Origin: an uncultured Lachnospiraceae bacterium
GTDB taxonomy: Bacteria; Bacillota; Clostridia; Lachnospirales; Lachnospiraceae
Direction of reading: 5' to 3'
Assembly: GCA_934351835.1 (NCBI GenBank)
Contig: CAKRJP010000002.1
Location: 124,001-188,000, forward strand
Length of the DNA stretch: 64,000 nucleotides
Shown here in pieces: positions 25,601 to 33,320 of this stretch. Position 1 is the stretch's first letter. Each line of letters starts with the position of its first letter. The notes under the pieces were generated by a model. The model was not told where the DNA came from. It saw only the letters and a program-made list of their open reading frames with translations, and ran no database searches. The translations under genes and the position numbers were made by a program.

Positions 25601-27703
25601 CGGATACTCAGTTACATTATCTGGAATGAACATCCACAGATACTGACTCGTATACCAGATATTCTTCTTTTCATTATGAAGTGCGACAGGAATTACCTGG
25701 CCTTTTTTATCTACAGGTAATGTAAAATTGAATTTCCATCCACCTGCCGGATCTGCCTCTCCATTCACAATTGTACTTGTTAACACATCATCTTTTGATC
25801 CGAGAGAGATTTTATCAAAAGATGTGTTTTTTGTAGAAATGGTAATGTTTAACTCATTATCGGATAACTCTACCTCAGACTCTGACACTTTAAACATCGG
25901 GAACTCAACACCGTCCGATTTTACAACTTTTACTTTATATCCTGTTACAGTCGGTGCTGTAGGAAGTTTTACCGTTGCGGTATTCGATGTGACAGTCGTT
26001 CCTGTCTCGTCTTTGATCACGCAGCGATACTGCCGGCCTGACATTCCCTCTTCCATTGTAAAGCTATACGCCGCTGTCTTTGCAGAATCTCCCGTACATT
26101 CTGCCCAATTTGTTCCATCTGTACTGTACTGCCACTGATAGTTGAGTGTCATTCCTTCATCACCGGTTGCTGCTACTTCCAGACTGACTTCAGTTCCTTT
26201 TCCTGTAATAATTGTGGCTTCTGGCTGCTTTGTGATGGTGATAGACGTAGGTTTCTTAAACTCATCCAATGCAGGAAGCTTAAAGGCCAGCGAACTGCTT
26301 GTGCTGAACTTCTTGGTTTTTCCATTTCTTGGCACAAAATGAACCTCGCCGCCTGCCATAGATAATGGTACAGTAAAGCTGAATTTTTCCAGATTTGCTG
26401 TTGTATCTATTTCACCCATCAACAATGGTTCTTTTGTCTCATCGCCCTTACTTCCTATATAAATGGCATCATATGTAAAACTTCCACTGGATGCCGGCTG
26501 TACCCAGACAGATACCTCAATCTGACTTCCTTTAATCGTTGCCTGTGATTTCCCGATTTTAAGCATCGTATATGCCTGCCCCGGTTTCTTTGCGTCGTCG
26601 CTGGCATAGATTGCAGTGATTTCACCTGATGAAGTGTAATCTTCCTTTTCAGTCTTAATATCAATCTTAACCTCATTCGAAATCATTTCTTTTCCAAGGC
26701 TGTCTTTTACTACACAACGGTACTGTCCTGCCAGTTTTTCTTCCATTGTGAAACTATACTCGGCAGTCTTGGCGCTATCCTCTGCACAGTCCGTCCAGTT
26801 TGTTCCATCAGCACTGTACTGCCACTGGTAGCTGAGGCCTGTTCCTTCAGCACCCACAAACAATTTTGCAGTCTCACCAGTTTTCACATTGACCGACTGT
26901 GGCTGCTCCGTGATCTGGAGCTCTACAATTTTCTGAAACCAACTTAACTCCGGAATCTTTAAAGCAAGTGAACTTTTCGTGCTAAATACCTGAGTCCTCT
27001 TATTTCTTGGAACAAAATGGATTTCCTTACCAGCACTTTCTTTCGAAATAGAAAACTCATATTTTTGTTTCCCATTTTCAGTAGTTCCTCGTATCAAAGG
27101 TTCTTTTGTTTCATCATCCTTACTTCCTATATAAATAGCATCATATGTAAAATTCCCACTGGACGCCGGATTTACCCACATGGCAATCCTCAGTTTATCC
27201 CCATCTATAATTCCCTGCGACTGTGCAATAGAGAACATACTATACGGATTACCCGGTTTGTTTTCATCATCACTGGCATAGATTGCCGTCACACCACCCG
27301 TCGCAGTCGCTGCACCGGCATCTTGCACGTCGATTTCTTCTGCCGACTGCTCTTTAATCTCAGATACTGTATTCTCCTGGCTTGCAGTCACTGTGCTTCC
27401 GGCATTCGCCTTTGCTCCTGTATTTTCAGTATTTCCGGCATTTTCATTGCCTGTTACAGTATTTGCACCTGCATTCTCCTGTTCACCCGCAGATGTCCCA
27501 TTTTCTGTGGAACCTGCTGTTCCATTTTCTTCTGCATTTCCGGGGTTTTCACTTTCCGTTGGCGTGTTCTGGCCTTCCTCTGCTACTTCTTCCTGTGCCG
27601 CTACTTCTGAATCCATCGCATAGGTTCTTGTGTAGGACAACGGAGAAACTGCCATTGAAAATGCCAGAAATAATGCAAGATACTTTACACTTTTTCTCTT
27701 CAT
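22661..27703 (-). CDS. Giant secreted repeat protein with BtuF-like half-domain
   Basis: This 1680-residue product has a signal peptide (cleavage near residue 30), an Asn/Glu/Thr-rich spacer to about residue 135, and then about eight beta-rich repeats of roughly 100-120 residues. The repeats share a pattern (AMFKV, YDYLYMGSAEDA, then a W-Y motif such as NKWYDR) reminiscent of NEAT-type ligand-binding domains. Two Ig-like modules (YQWQYSADGTNWTDC) lie between the first repeats. The C-terminal 260 residues match only the N-lobe of the neighbouring binding lipoprotein and are split by a Lys/Ser-rich insert. No LPxTG or C-terminal anchor is seen. Controlled by the cobalamin riboswitch, it probably captures corrinoids; a heme role remains possible. 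Confidence 0.75.
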   Translation of the reverse strand: MKRKSVKYLALFLAFSMAVSPLSYTRTYAMDSEVAAQEEVAEEGQNTPTESENPGNAEENGTAGSTENGTSAGEQENAGANTVTGNENAGNTENTGAKANAGSTVTASQENTVSEIKEQSAEEIDVQDAGAATATGGVTAIYASDDENKPGNPYSMFSIAQSQGIIDGDKLRIAMWVNPASSGNFTYDAIYIGSKDDETKEPLIRGTTENGKQKYEFSISKESAGKEIHFVPRNKRTQVFSTKSSLALKIPELSWFQKIVELQITEQPQSVNVKTGETAKLFVGAEGTGLSYQWQYSADGTNWTDCAEDSAKTAEYSFTMEEKLAGQYRCVVKDSLGKEMISNEVKIDIKTEKEDYTSSGEITAIYASDDAKKPGQAYTMLKIGKSQATIKGSQIEVSVWVQPASSGSFTYDAIYIGSKGDETKEPLLMGEIDTTANLEKFSFTVPLSMAGGEVHFVPRNGKTKKFSTSSSLAFKLPALDEFKKPTSITITKQPEATIITGKGTEVSLEVAATGDEGMTLNYQWQYSTDGTNWAECTGDSAKTAAYSFTMEEGMSGRQYRCVIKDETGTTVTSNTATVKLPTAPTVTGYKVKVVKSDGVEFPMFKVSESEVELSDNELNITISTKNTSFDKISLGSKDDVLTSTIVNGEADPAGGWKFNFTLPVDKKGQVIPVALHNEKKNIWYTSQYLWMFIPDNVTEYPTDTDSIKTIAGGTGDKYSAFNIKSSKTILKNNKVIVTLNVEGNKWTKLYQGAQADKDKSSFVTGTYDLGKNVTTFTFSLDADKQGMNIPVTPGSDSGWFSYARDLFINIPNLENKPNTTENGVYDLYGSAYPTNNYASLSFERESKVTINGDTATVTLVTQAANYDKIYIGDVADDDAVKDKNAVTAEDRSDIYNSYRSFTFKIPTADLGKEIKYVVHNKKSNTWSDKQSAFFINGILPKIGEIKDPDPDPTPGEDTKAPADGIYSTTVETGAAMFKVVDAVLTSKNGKMTALITLSGVGYDYLYMGSAEDAEKANENSWIKYQGTKEYTDASGATKTGGQYEIPVEALDKEIAVASRSESKKTWYDRTLTFSSKDLKKTGDIPSADTGIPADGVYTIEASTNASMFKVVKVVLTVKNGKVSAAISLSGTGYDYLYAGTAEDAAKAEKAAWAGYTVNSDGKYTYTIPVSSLTEVLNVASHSERQNKWYDREITFDLSTLTKISDLPTDDGKDDSTKPSTPSKPGNQGTKVPSNNGKADKESKYESDTSGSTGHVNNATTLKDGVYTPDRFTWSGGSGRVKIYCNKVTVTNGQAYATLIFSSDHYQYVKANGNIYYTTKGGGQATVVIPIELNKNNKILGMTDKMSVAHEIAYNIFVYLAAAANGSAAAANANTNKTLDEKAPEIMGLTYQSETKLEYAQYFKIYHYDQGITLLEVDMTKDTARDPEKLAKQAKKDSKKTEKASKKSKKSKKNKKSDSKNSKSKLTAVEEEAGTSSDDGNGVSESELATKLYKGNIVKYLLVPENVEVPVGLDQEMIIVKMPNNKAYAGTNDILRMMDKLGLTDKVSAVGMKKKDCKLSSVADKIKTGKDAEVMYAGKTTNLKMKTLVKQDTNLVILPENILPRENQKLSVSKQTKRYEKLTEKLALLGITAVVDRSADEKEELAKAEWIKVYGVLFGCEDQANKMFVQTVKQKESQEKK

Positions 27704-27783
27704 TTTTTCCTCCTGCCTGTCTCAATTTTCAGCAAACTATAACTATACGGGAAATAAATTGAAATGTGTCCAAAAAGACATAC

Positions 27784-27818
27784 GAAAAAAAGCAAAAATC
27801 TTAGGACTTAAGATCTTT
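27784..27818 (-). terminator. Riboswitch-linked intrinsic terminator
   Basis: On the minus strand arms 27818-27809 and 27803-27794 make a 10-bp AU-rich stem with a 5-base loop, followed by GC and seven T. It sits between the cobalamin aptamer and the giant gene and would serve as the expression platform. Confidence 0.7.
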
Positions 27819-27869
27819 GAACTGTTACTTTTTCGGTACAATCAATTACTCGTGATCTGGAATATACAT

Positions 27870-28070
27870 TCCCCGCACCAACGACCGGCAGGTTTCCTGA
27901 CTCACAAATCTCATATAGAACACCTTCCCAGTTTTACCCAGTGGCTGTGGTCACTCACTTGTTCTATATATTTTGCTCACAGTGACGAGTTCGTACAGGA
28001 TTTCCACCTGTTTCCCTTTTACCTGATATTCTATGGATGATTCTTCTATAGATATCAGCACCGAACGTTC
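27870..28070 (-). promoter_or_regulatory. Cobalamin riboswitch
   Basis: Read on the minus strand the region contains the class-defining elements in order: GGTGC near 28061, AAAGGGAA followed by GGTGGAAATCCTGT, the core GCCACTG with CTGGGAAGG, and GTCAGGAAACCTGCCGG near the 3' end. Binding of adenosyl- or other cobalamin normally switches the downstream operon off. This and the terminator account for the 450-base gap between the giant gene and the germination gene. Confidence 0.93.
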
Positions 28071-28090
28071 TTATTTATAATATCGCTGTT

Positions 28091-28119
28091 ACTATACCAT
28101 TTCATCTTATGAAAGTCAA
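28091..28119 (-). promoter_or_regulatory. Promoter of the cobalamin-controlled operon
   Basis: TTGACT (28119-28114) and TATAGT (28096-28091) lie 17 bases apart on the minus strand, placing transcription start just before the aptamer. Confidence 0.7.
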
Positions 28120-28152
28120 TAAAACCCGGTCATCCATCTATACTTCCAACCA

Positions 28153-29526
28153 TCAATTCAACTTCACATTCAGGTAGCTTCTTCCCGACAATGTCTTATT
28201 GAATACGATGCTTAATATGATAATCATCGTTCCGATTGCAAATCCGATTCCATTGAATAATGCCGTCAAAAACAAAAGCTGCATCCGCATGAACTTGAGT
28301 GCATATCCCAGTTCGAAGTTTGGCTGTGTGTAGTTTGCCACTGCCACAAATGCCATTGCAAGCATCACTTCTGAGTTAAACCACCCGGATGATACCGAGA
28401 ATTCTCCCATAACCAGACCGGCGATGACGCTGAGTGGCGTACTCAACATACTTGGCGTGTTCAGCGCAGCAAGTCTCAATCCGTCGATCGCGATTTCCAG
28501 GATAAATAACTGATACACCAACGGTACATTTACCACATCTTTGACTTTCACAAATGTAAACATCTCCGGAATCCAGTCCGGATTCTGCATAAAAAGAAGA
28601 TACAACGGTGTCAGGAAAACGGTCATGATTGTAATAAAACTTCTCGCTACTTTCAGGTAAATGTTCGTCAGTGTCGGAAAATAGTAATCGTTCGCTTCCT
28701 CGATCATATCCATAATAGACGTTGGCAGGATCATTGCCGATGGGGAATTGTCCACCAGAAGAACTACTTTTCCCTCCAACAGACACGCCGTCGCCGTATC
28801 CGGGCGCTCTGTAAATTTAAATTTTGGAAATGGATTGAACCATTTTCGCTTAAATAATTCTTCCGCAAGACTCTGCTGGTTCATGCGGAGGGCATCTACT
28901 TTTATCTTATGCATCCGTCCCCGCAGATTTTCAAGAAGTTCCTGGTCCACCCGGTCCTCCATATAGCAGATTGCCACATCTGTTCTGGAGCTTTCCCCAA
29001 TCTCCAGCATTTCCATCACAAGATGCGGGTCTCTGATCCGGCGACGCATCATCGCTGTATTAAATACGATTGTTTCCACAAATCCATCTCTGGACCCCCG
29101 AAGAGACTTGTCTTTATCCGGCTCTTCCACGCTTCTTGCCGGATAAGTTCTACAATCGATTGCCAGACATTCCTCATACCCGTCCACAAACAGACAGGTT
29201 ACACCGGAAAGCATATTTTTCAGAACCTGATCATAATTTTTCAGAACATCCACCTCTACATACGGAATGTGTGAAATTGAAAATTCCTCTGCCGTCTCCG
29301 GCATCTGATCCTCCGTCACTTTCAAGAGACTGTCCATAATCTTTAACATCGTCTCGTCTTTCGTAAAGCCGTCCACAAAATAAAACGATGAACGTTTTCC
29401 TCCTATCATAAGTTCTCTCTGCACCAGATCAAAACTGTTCTGGATCGGCAGCAGTTCTTCCATCATAGATTCTATCTCATCGATTGTTCCCTTAATCTTT
29501 TTCGTAATAATTTTCTGTGATGACAT
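28153..29526 (-). CDS. Spore germination protein, GerA/SpoVAF family
   Basis: The 457-residue protein has the GerA-family N-terminal soluble region (FDLVQRELMIGGKRSSFYFV, SRDGFVETIVFNTAMMRRRI) and a C-terminal membrane part with about five helices. Such proteins sit in the spore inner membrane as germinant receptor A subunits or as SpoVAF, which forms a channel complex. No B or C subunit is adjacent, so a SpoVAF-like role is more likely than a GerABC operon. The ATG at 29526 has GGAGG at good spacing; the open frame upstream reads through a terminator hairpin. Confidence 0.85.
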   Translation of the reverse strand: MSSQKIITKKIKGTIDEIESMMEELLPIQNSFDLVQRELMIGGKRSSFYFVDGFTKDETMLKIMDSLLKVTEDQMPETAEEFSISHIPYVEVDVLKNYDQVLKNMLSGVTCLFVDGYEECLAIDCRTYPARSVEEPDKDKSLRGSRDGFVETIVFNTAMMRRRIRDPHLVMEMLEIGESSRTDVAICYMEDRVDQELLENLRGRMHKIKVDALRMNQQSLAEELFKRKWFNPFPKFKFTERPDTATACLLEGKVVLLVDNSPSAMILPTSIMDMIEEANDYYFPTLTNIYLKVARSFITIMTVFLTPLYLLFMQNPDWIPEMFTFVKVKDVVNVPLVYQLFILEIAIDGLRLAALNTPSMLSTPLSVIAGLVMGEFSVSSGWFNSEVMLAMAFVAVANYTQPNFELGYALKFMRMQLLFLTALFNGIGFAIGTMIIILSIVFNKTLSGRSYLNVKLN

Positions 29527-29565
29527 GCCATTCCTCCATCTTGCAATATTAAAATTAGCATATAC

Positions 29566-29606
29566 AAAAAAGACGATATTATGCAAAACTGCCACATAAT
29601 ATCGTC
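29566..29606 (-). terminator. Terminator of the Trp transporter operon
   Basis: A perfect 12-bp stem (arms 29606-29595 and 29583-29572) is followed on the minus strand by TTTTTT. It ends the transcript carrying trpXYZ and the dUTPase-like gene. Confidence 0.85.
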
Positions 29607-29638
29607 CTCCTATCATCATTTTCAATTGATGAAACTTA

Positions 29639-30154
29639 TTATTTTGTTGTGCTGCCAAATCCACCGTTGCGAACATCTGTCACATCGTCATCCAGTGTGA
29701 TTCCATATTCAATGAAAATCCCCTGCATAAAACCGGTTCCTTCCGCAATCTCCACGGTCTTTCCTTCATTGCTGTCATTGGTGATCTTTGCGAAAATGTG
29801 TCCCTCATTGTCTGAGTAATAATAGTCACTATCAATGATTCCCACCGTATTGTTAAGCTGCAGGCGGTATTTGAATCCCAGACCACTTCTCGGATACAAT
29901 TTTAACACCCAGTTATCTTCCATCTTTGCGCGGATTCCCGTTGGTACTTTCACAGTCTTTCCCGGTTCCAATGTAATAGCTACAGGTGCGTAGAAATCAT
30001 ATCCTGCAGACCCTGAAGTTGCTCTCTTGGGAAGCTTGATACTGTCATATACATTCTTAATCTCTTCCTCAGAAGCATCTCCATAAGTATCCAGATATGC
30101 CTCCTTATATTGTTCGTAGCTTACTTTAAAAAACTGTGCAATTCTCTTTGCCAT
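29639..30154 (-). CDS. dUTPase-like (trimeric dUTP diphosphatase family) protein
   Basis: The 171-residue protein carries the trimeric dUTPase motifs in order: SGSAGYDFYAP, YPRSGLGFK, NNTVGIIDSDYYYSD and, at the C-terminus, RNGGFGSTTK. It should hydrolyse dUTP (or dCTP) to the monophosphate. An extra 45-residue N-terminal helix region precedes the domain. The usual GVIDSDY motif reads GIIDSDY with the catalytic Asp kept. It is 15 bases downstream of trpZ, an unexpected partner. Confidence 0.83.
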   Translation of the reverse strand: MAKRIAQFFKVSYEQYKEAYLDTYGDASEEEIKNVYDSIKLPKRATSGSAGYDFYAPVAITLEPGKTVKVPTGIRAKMEDNWVLKLYPRSGLGFKYRLQLNNTVGIIDSDYYYSDNEGHIFAKITNDSNEGKTVEIAEGTGFMQGIFIEYGITLDDDVTDVRNGGFGSTTK

Positions 30155-30169
30155 CTCTGTACTCTCCTG

Positions 30170-30943
30170 TTAATTTCCACATTCAATGCTGATTTCATTA
30201 AACAGTGTTAAAATGTGATCCACGTCTACCTGTTCTTTTTCTTCACCAGATTTATCCAGGATTGCATTTCCCTGATGCATCATAAGAAGTCTGTTTCCAT
30301 ACTCCACTGCATATCGAAGATTATGGGTGACCATGATAGTTGTCAGATGTTTCTCCTTTACAATCTTATCCGTCAGCTCCATAATAAGTTCTGCAGTCTT
30401 CGGATCTAACGCCGCGGTATGTTCATCCAGGATCAGGAATTCAATTGGTGTCATAGTCGACATCAAAAGAGCCATCGCCTGGCGCTGTCCGCCGGATAAC
30501 ACCCCGACTTTGACATTCATCTTATCTTCCAGTCCAAGATTCAGCTGGCTTAACTGTTCTCTGTAAAATTCTACTCTCGCTCTATTTGTACCACGTCCAA
30601 GACCATAAGTCTTCCCTTTATTATCCGCAAGAGACATATTTTCCAGGATTGTCATGGATGGGCAGGTACCCATCGCCGGATTCTGGTACACACGGCCAAT
30701 TTTCGCACTTCTCTGGTATTCCTTCAACTTGCCGATATCTTTTCCATTCATCAGGATCTGTCCGGAATCCATCGGGATACTTCCACAGATCAGATTCAGC
30801 ATGGAAGTCTTCCCGGAACCATTGCTTCCTACCACCGATACAAATTCGCCGTCTTCTATCTTCAGATTAAATCCATCAAACAGGCACATTTCATTCACTG
30901 TTCCTGGATTATAATACTTCTTAATCCCTTTTAATTCAAGCAT
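30170..30943 (-). CDS. trpZ: ABC transporter ATPase, TrpZ type
   Basis: The 257-residue ATPase has Walker A VGSNGSGKTS, signature LSGGQRQAMAL and Walker B LILDEHTAALDP, in which the usual P of DEPT is replaced by H. It pairs with the permease and binding protein upstream in the arrangement known as TrpXYZ. The start overlaps the end of the permease gene. The Trp-specific T-box leader supports tryptophan (or a precursor) as substrate. Confidence 0.82.
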   Translation of the reverse strand: MLELKGIKKYYNPGTVNEMCLFDGFNLKIEDGEFVSVVGSNGSGKTSMLNLICGSIPMDSGQILMNGKDIGKLKEYQRSAKIGRVYQNPAMGTCPSMTILENMSLADNKGKTYGLGRGTNRARVEFYREQLSQLNLGLEDKMNVKVGVLSGGQRQAMALLMSTMTPIEFLILDEHTAALDPKTAELIMELTDKIVKEKHLTTIMVTHNLRYAVEYGNRLLMMHQGNAILDKSGEEKEQVDVDHILTLFNEISIECGN

Positions 30944-31817
30944 TTGTCTTCACCTTCATCTTTCTGCTACTGCTGACCACCAAAATTACCAGGAATAATA
31001 CTGCCGTCACCAGTTTCATCGCCTGTGGCTCAAAACTCTTTAAGGCGATTGCAACACAGGCTTTATAGATGATGGATCCGATCAGAACAGCTGTCGTTGT
31101 CTTTACAAACGATGCTTTCTTAAAGATGCTGGTTCCTATAATCACGCTGGCAAGACCAATGACCATTGCTCCGGTACCCATGGAAATCTCAAATACTCTC
31201 TCTTCCTGTGCAAAGATGCATCCTGCCAGAGAAACAAGTCCGTTGGAAATTGCAAGTCCTAAGATTTTCACATTTCCCTCTGCCTTTGCAAGGGATGTCA
31301 CCAGTGTTTCGTTATCTCCGACTGCCCGCAGAAGATATCCTGATTTTGTCTCCATGTACAGATCTAACAGAATCTTGCAGATCAGTGACAGGATTAAAAT
31401 AATGATCAGCGTCGTATATGGTTTTAATGCTTCCGGCATAATCTTCTCAATCATGTCGTTGTGAAAAATGCTTTTCTGTGAAAATAACGGAACATTGGAT
31501 GTTCCTGCTATGTAGAGATTCACGGTCCACAATCCCGTCATCATAATGATACCGGAAAGGAGATCTCTTACTTTACACTTTACATGAATCAGACCTGTGC
31601 AGATTCCTGCAATAATTCCCGCCAGAAATGCTACCGGAAGTGTCAGGTATGGATTCGTGCCTCTGGTAATCAGAGCAGCGGTTACCGCTGCTCCTAACGG
31701 GAAACTTCCATCCACGGTCAGGTCTGGGAAGTCTAATATCTTATAGGTGATATAAAGTCCCAATGCTAATATTCCGTATATTAATCCCTGTTCTATAATT
31801 GTAATTGCAAAACTCAT
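30936..31817 (-). CDS. trpY: ABC transporter permease, TrpY type
   Basis: The 293-residue membrane protein has about eight to nine helices and the family signature YKILDFPDLTVDGSFPLGAAV, typical of the permeases that accompany TrpX-type binding proteins. It forms the channel of the T-box-controlled importer. It lies 24 bases downstream of trpX. Confidence 0.83.
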   Translation of the reverse strand: MSFAITIIEQGLIYGILALGLYITYKILDFPDLTVDGSFPLGAAVTAALITRGTNPYLTLPVAFLAGIIAGICTGLIHVKCKVRDLLSGIIMMTGLWTVNLYIAGTSNVPLFSQKSIFHNDMIEKIMPEALKPYTTLIIILILSLICKILLDLYMETKSGYLLRAVGDNETLVTSLAKAEGNVKILGLAISNGLVSLAGCIFAQEERVFEISMGTGAMVIGLASVIIGTSIFKKASFVKTTTAVLIGSIIYKACVAIALKSFEPQAMKLVTAVLFLVILVVSSSRKMKVKTNA

Positions 31818-31841
31818 GAATATGCCTCCCGCATATGATTA

Positions 31842-32870
31842 CTATTTTATTTCATCAAAACTTTCTACCGCACTGTCCTTCAGATCACTCGGTACTGTAA
31901 TGCCAAGATTCTCTGCGACTTTTGTATTTACATAGAATCCCGGTTCTGTGATCAGTTCAAAGTTCATCTCAGACGCTTTCTTCTCGCCTTTTAATACCTG
32001 AGCTGCCATCTTACCTGTCTGCTCACCAAGAGCTACATAATCAATACCCTCTGCTGCAAGACAACCGATCTTTACCTGCTCGATTTCACTTCCGAATACC
32101 GGAACGCCTTTTTTGTTGGCTTTATCTAAGATTGTCGGGAGTGATGCTACTACAGTGTTATCTGTAAGGTTTGTAATGCAGTCAACTTCACTGATCAGTT
32201 CGTCTGCTGCTAGAGAAATATCTGCAGTAGTTGTGATGGCTTTCTCTACTAATGTAAATCCATAATCATCAACCAGTTCTTTGTATTCTTTGATGGCTGC
32301 TACAGAGTTCGCTTCACTTGAGGTATACATGATTCCAAGTTTCTTTGCATCCGGAAGCATCTCACGGATCATCTTAAGCTGTGCTTCTACCGGAAGTTTA
32401 TCAGAAGTTCCGGTTACTTCTCCTACCGGTTTTCCGTCATCTGTTGCAAGTTCCGCTGCCACAGGATCTGTAATTGCTGTGTAAACCACCGGGATATCGG
32501 CATCCATAGCTGCATTATAAGCTGTCTGTGCAGATGGTGTTGCAATCGCACAAATAAGGTCTACCTTGTCAGATACAAATGAATTTGCGATCTGTCCTGC
32601 AGTTCCCATATCTGCTGCTGAATTCTTATACTCTACCTTCAGGTTCTTGCCTTCTTCGATTCCTTCGTCTGCCAGTCCCTGTAAGAATCCTTCTCTACAG
32701 TTGTCTAATGAACCGTGCTCTGCAAACTGTGAAATACCGATGGTATAACTTTCGCCTGCACCTGCGGATTTTGTGCTGTCTGTGGAACTGCCGGACTTGC
32801 TTCCGCATCCAACCGCCATTGTCATTACCATTGTTGCTGTTAATAATACTGCTACTACTTTCTTTTTCAT
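31842..32870 (-). CDS. trpX: ABC substrate-binding lipoprotein, TrpX type
   Basis: The 342-residue lipoprotein has a lipobox (TMAVGCGSK) and the conserved pattern of this family: IGISQFAEHGSLDNCREGF, AIATPSAQTAYNAA and VYTAITDPVAAEL. The protein belongs to the COG2984-type binding proteins for tryptophan or tyrosine. GAGGG precedes the ATG. It is the first gene after the T-box leader. Confidence 0.85.
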   Translation of the reverse strand: MKKKVVAVLLTATMVMTMAVGCGSKSGSSTDSTKSAGAGESYTIGISQFAEHGSLDNCREGFLQGLADEGIEEGKNLKVEYKNSAADMGTAGQIANSFVSDKVDLICAIATPSAQTAYNAAMDADIPVVYTAITDPVAAELATDDGKPVGEVTGTSDKLPVEAQLKMIREMLPDAKKLGIMYTSSEANSVAAIKEYKELVDDYGFTLVEKAITTTADISLAADELISEVDCITNLTDNTVVASLPTILDKANKKGVPVFGSEIEQVKIGCLAAEGIDYVALGEQTGKMAAQVLKGEKKASEMNFELITEPGFYVNTKVAENLGITVPSDLKDSAVESFDEIK

Positions 32871-32989
32871 TTTTTTGCCCTCGTTTCCTAATTTTTGGTT
32901 CTACTTCATTAGCCAGAAGCAGATGTTGCTTCGCATCTGTCAGATTAGGAAAGATTCCCGATTCGATTTTTCATACTGCATTTCAGATA

Positions 32990-33285
32990 ATAAAAAAGTC
33001 TCAGATATATAATTATATATCTGAGACGGTAATTATCATAATAATTATCGCGGTACCACTCATATTGACGAATCGTCCACTCTTCCAATGTACTAACATA
33101 CACTCCTGATTGATAACGGGTTCGGTTCCCGACAAGCCATACTCTCAAATGTATAATAATTGATTTCAAGCTGCCCTCGAAAGTCCATTCAATTACTATC
33201 TCCATGCGGCAATCTCACCATCTGCCACTCTCTTTGATCTTGATAAATAATCTACTCTTCTTCCTCAACGGTTTGTTCTTTGTTG
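32990..33285 (-). promoter_or_regulatory. Tryptophan T-box leader
   Basis: The minus-strand leader has the T-box core GTGGTACCGCG (33059-33049) and a perfect 30-base palindromic terminator (33027-32998) followed by six T. In stem I the specifier context GAATGGACTTT places TGG (Trp) at 33187-33185. Uncharged tRNA-Trp would stabilise the antiterminator and turn on trpXYZ. Together with its promoter this fills the 430-base gap between trpX and folD. Confidence 0.9.
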
Positions 33286-33291
33286 TTTTAC

Positions 33292-33320
33292 ACTTTACAC
33301 GACTAAATTGTTTTTGTCAA
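33292..33320 (-). promoter_or_regulatory. Promoter of the Trp T-box operon, inside folD
   Basis: TTGACA (33320-33315) and TAAAGT (33297-33292) are 17 bases apart. The -35 hexamer lies within the last codons of folD. Confidence 0.75.

Noticed and set aside
27017..27610. A 197-codon plus-strand open frame within the giant gene
   Set aside because: It is antisense to the well-supported 1680-codon gene, has unnatural Cys/Phe/Ile-rich composition and no ribosome binding site.
19251..27703. Assignment of the operon to heme uptake (Isd-like)
   Set aside because: The NEAT-like impression of the repeats suggests it, but the cobalamin riboswitch is stronger evidence for corrinoids; heme is kept only as an alternative.
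27860..28090. Short plus-strand open frame across the riboswitch (27759-28040)
   Set aside because: The region is fully explained by the cobalamin aptamer and terminator on the other strand.
32920..32940. CAGATG/CATCTG hairpin near the trpX start as a terminator
   Set aside because: No T-run follows and the T-box terminator at 32998-33027 already explains regulation.
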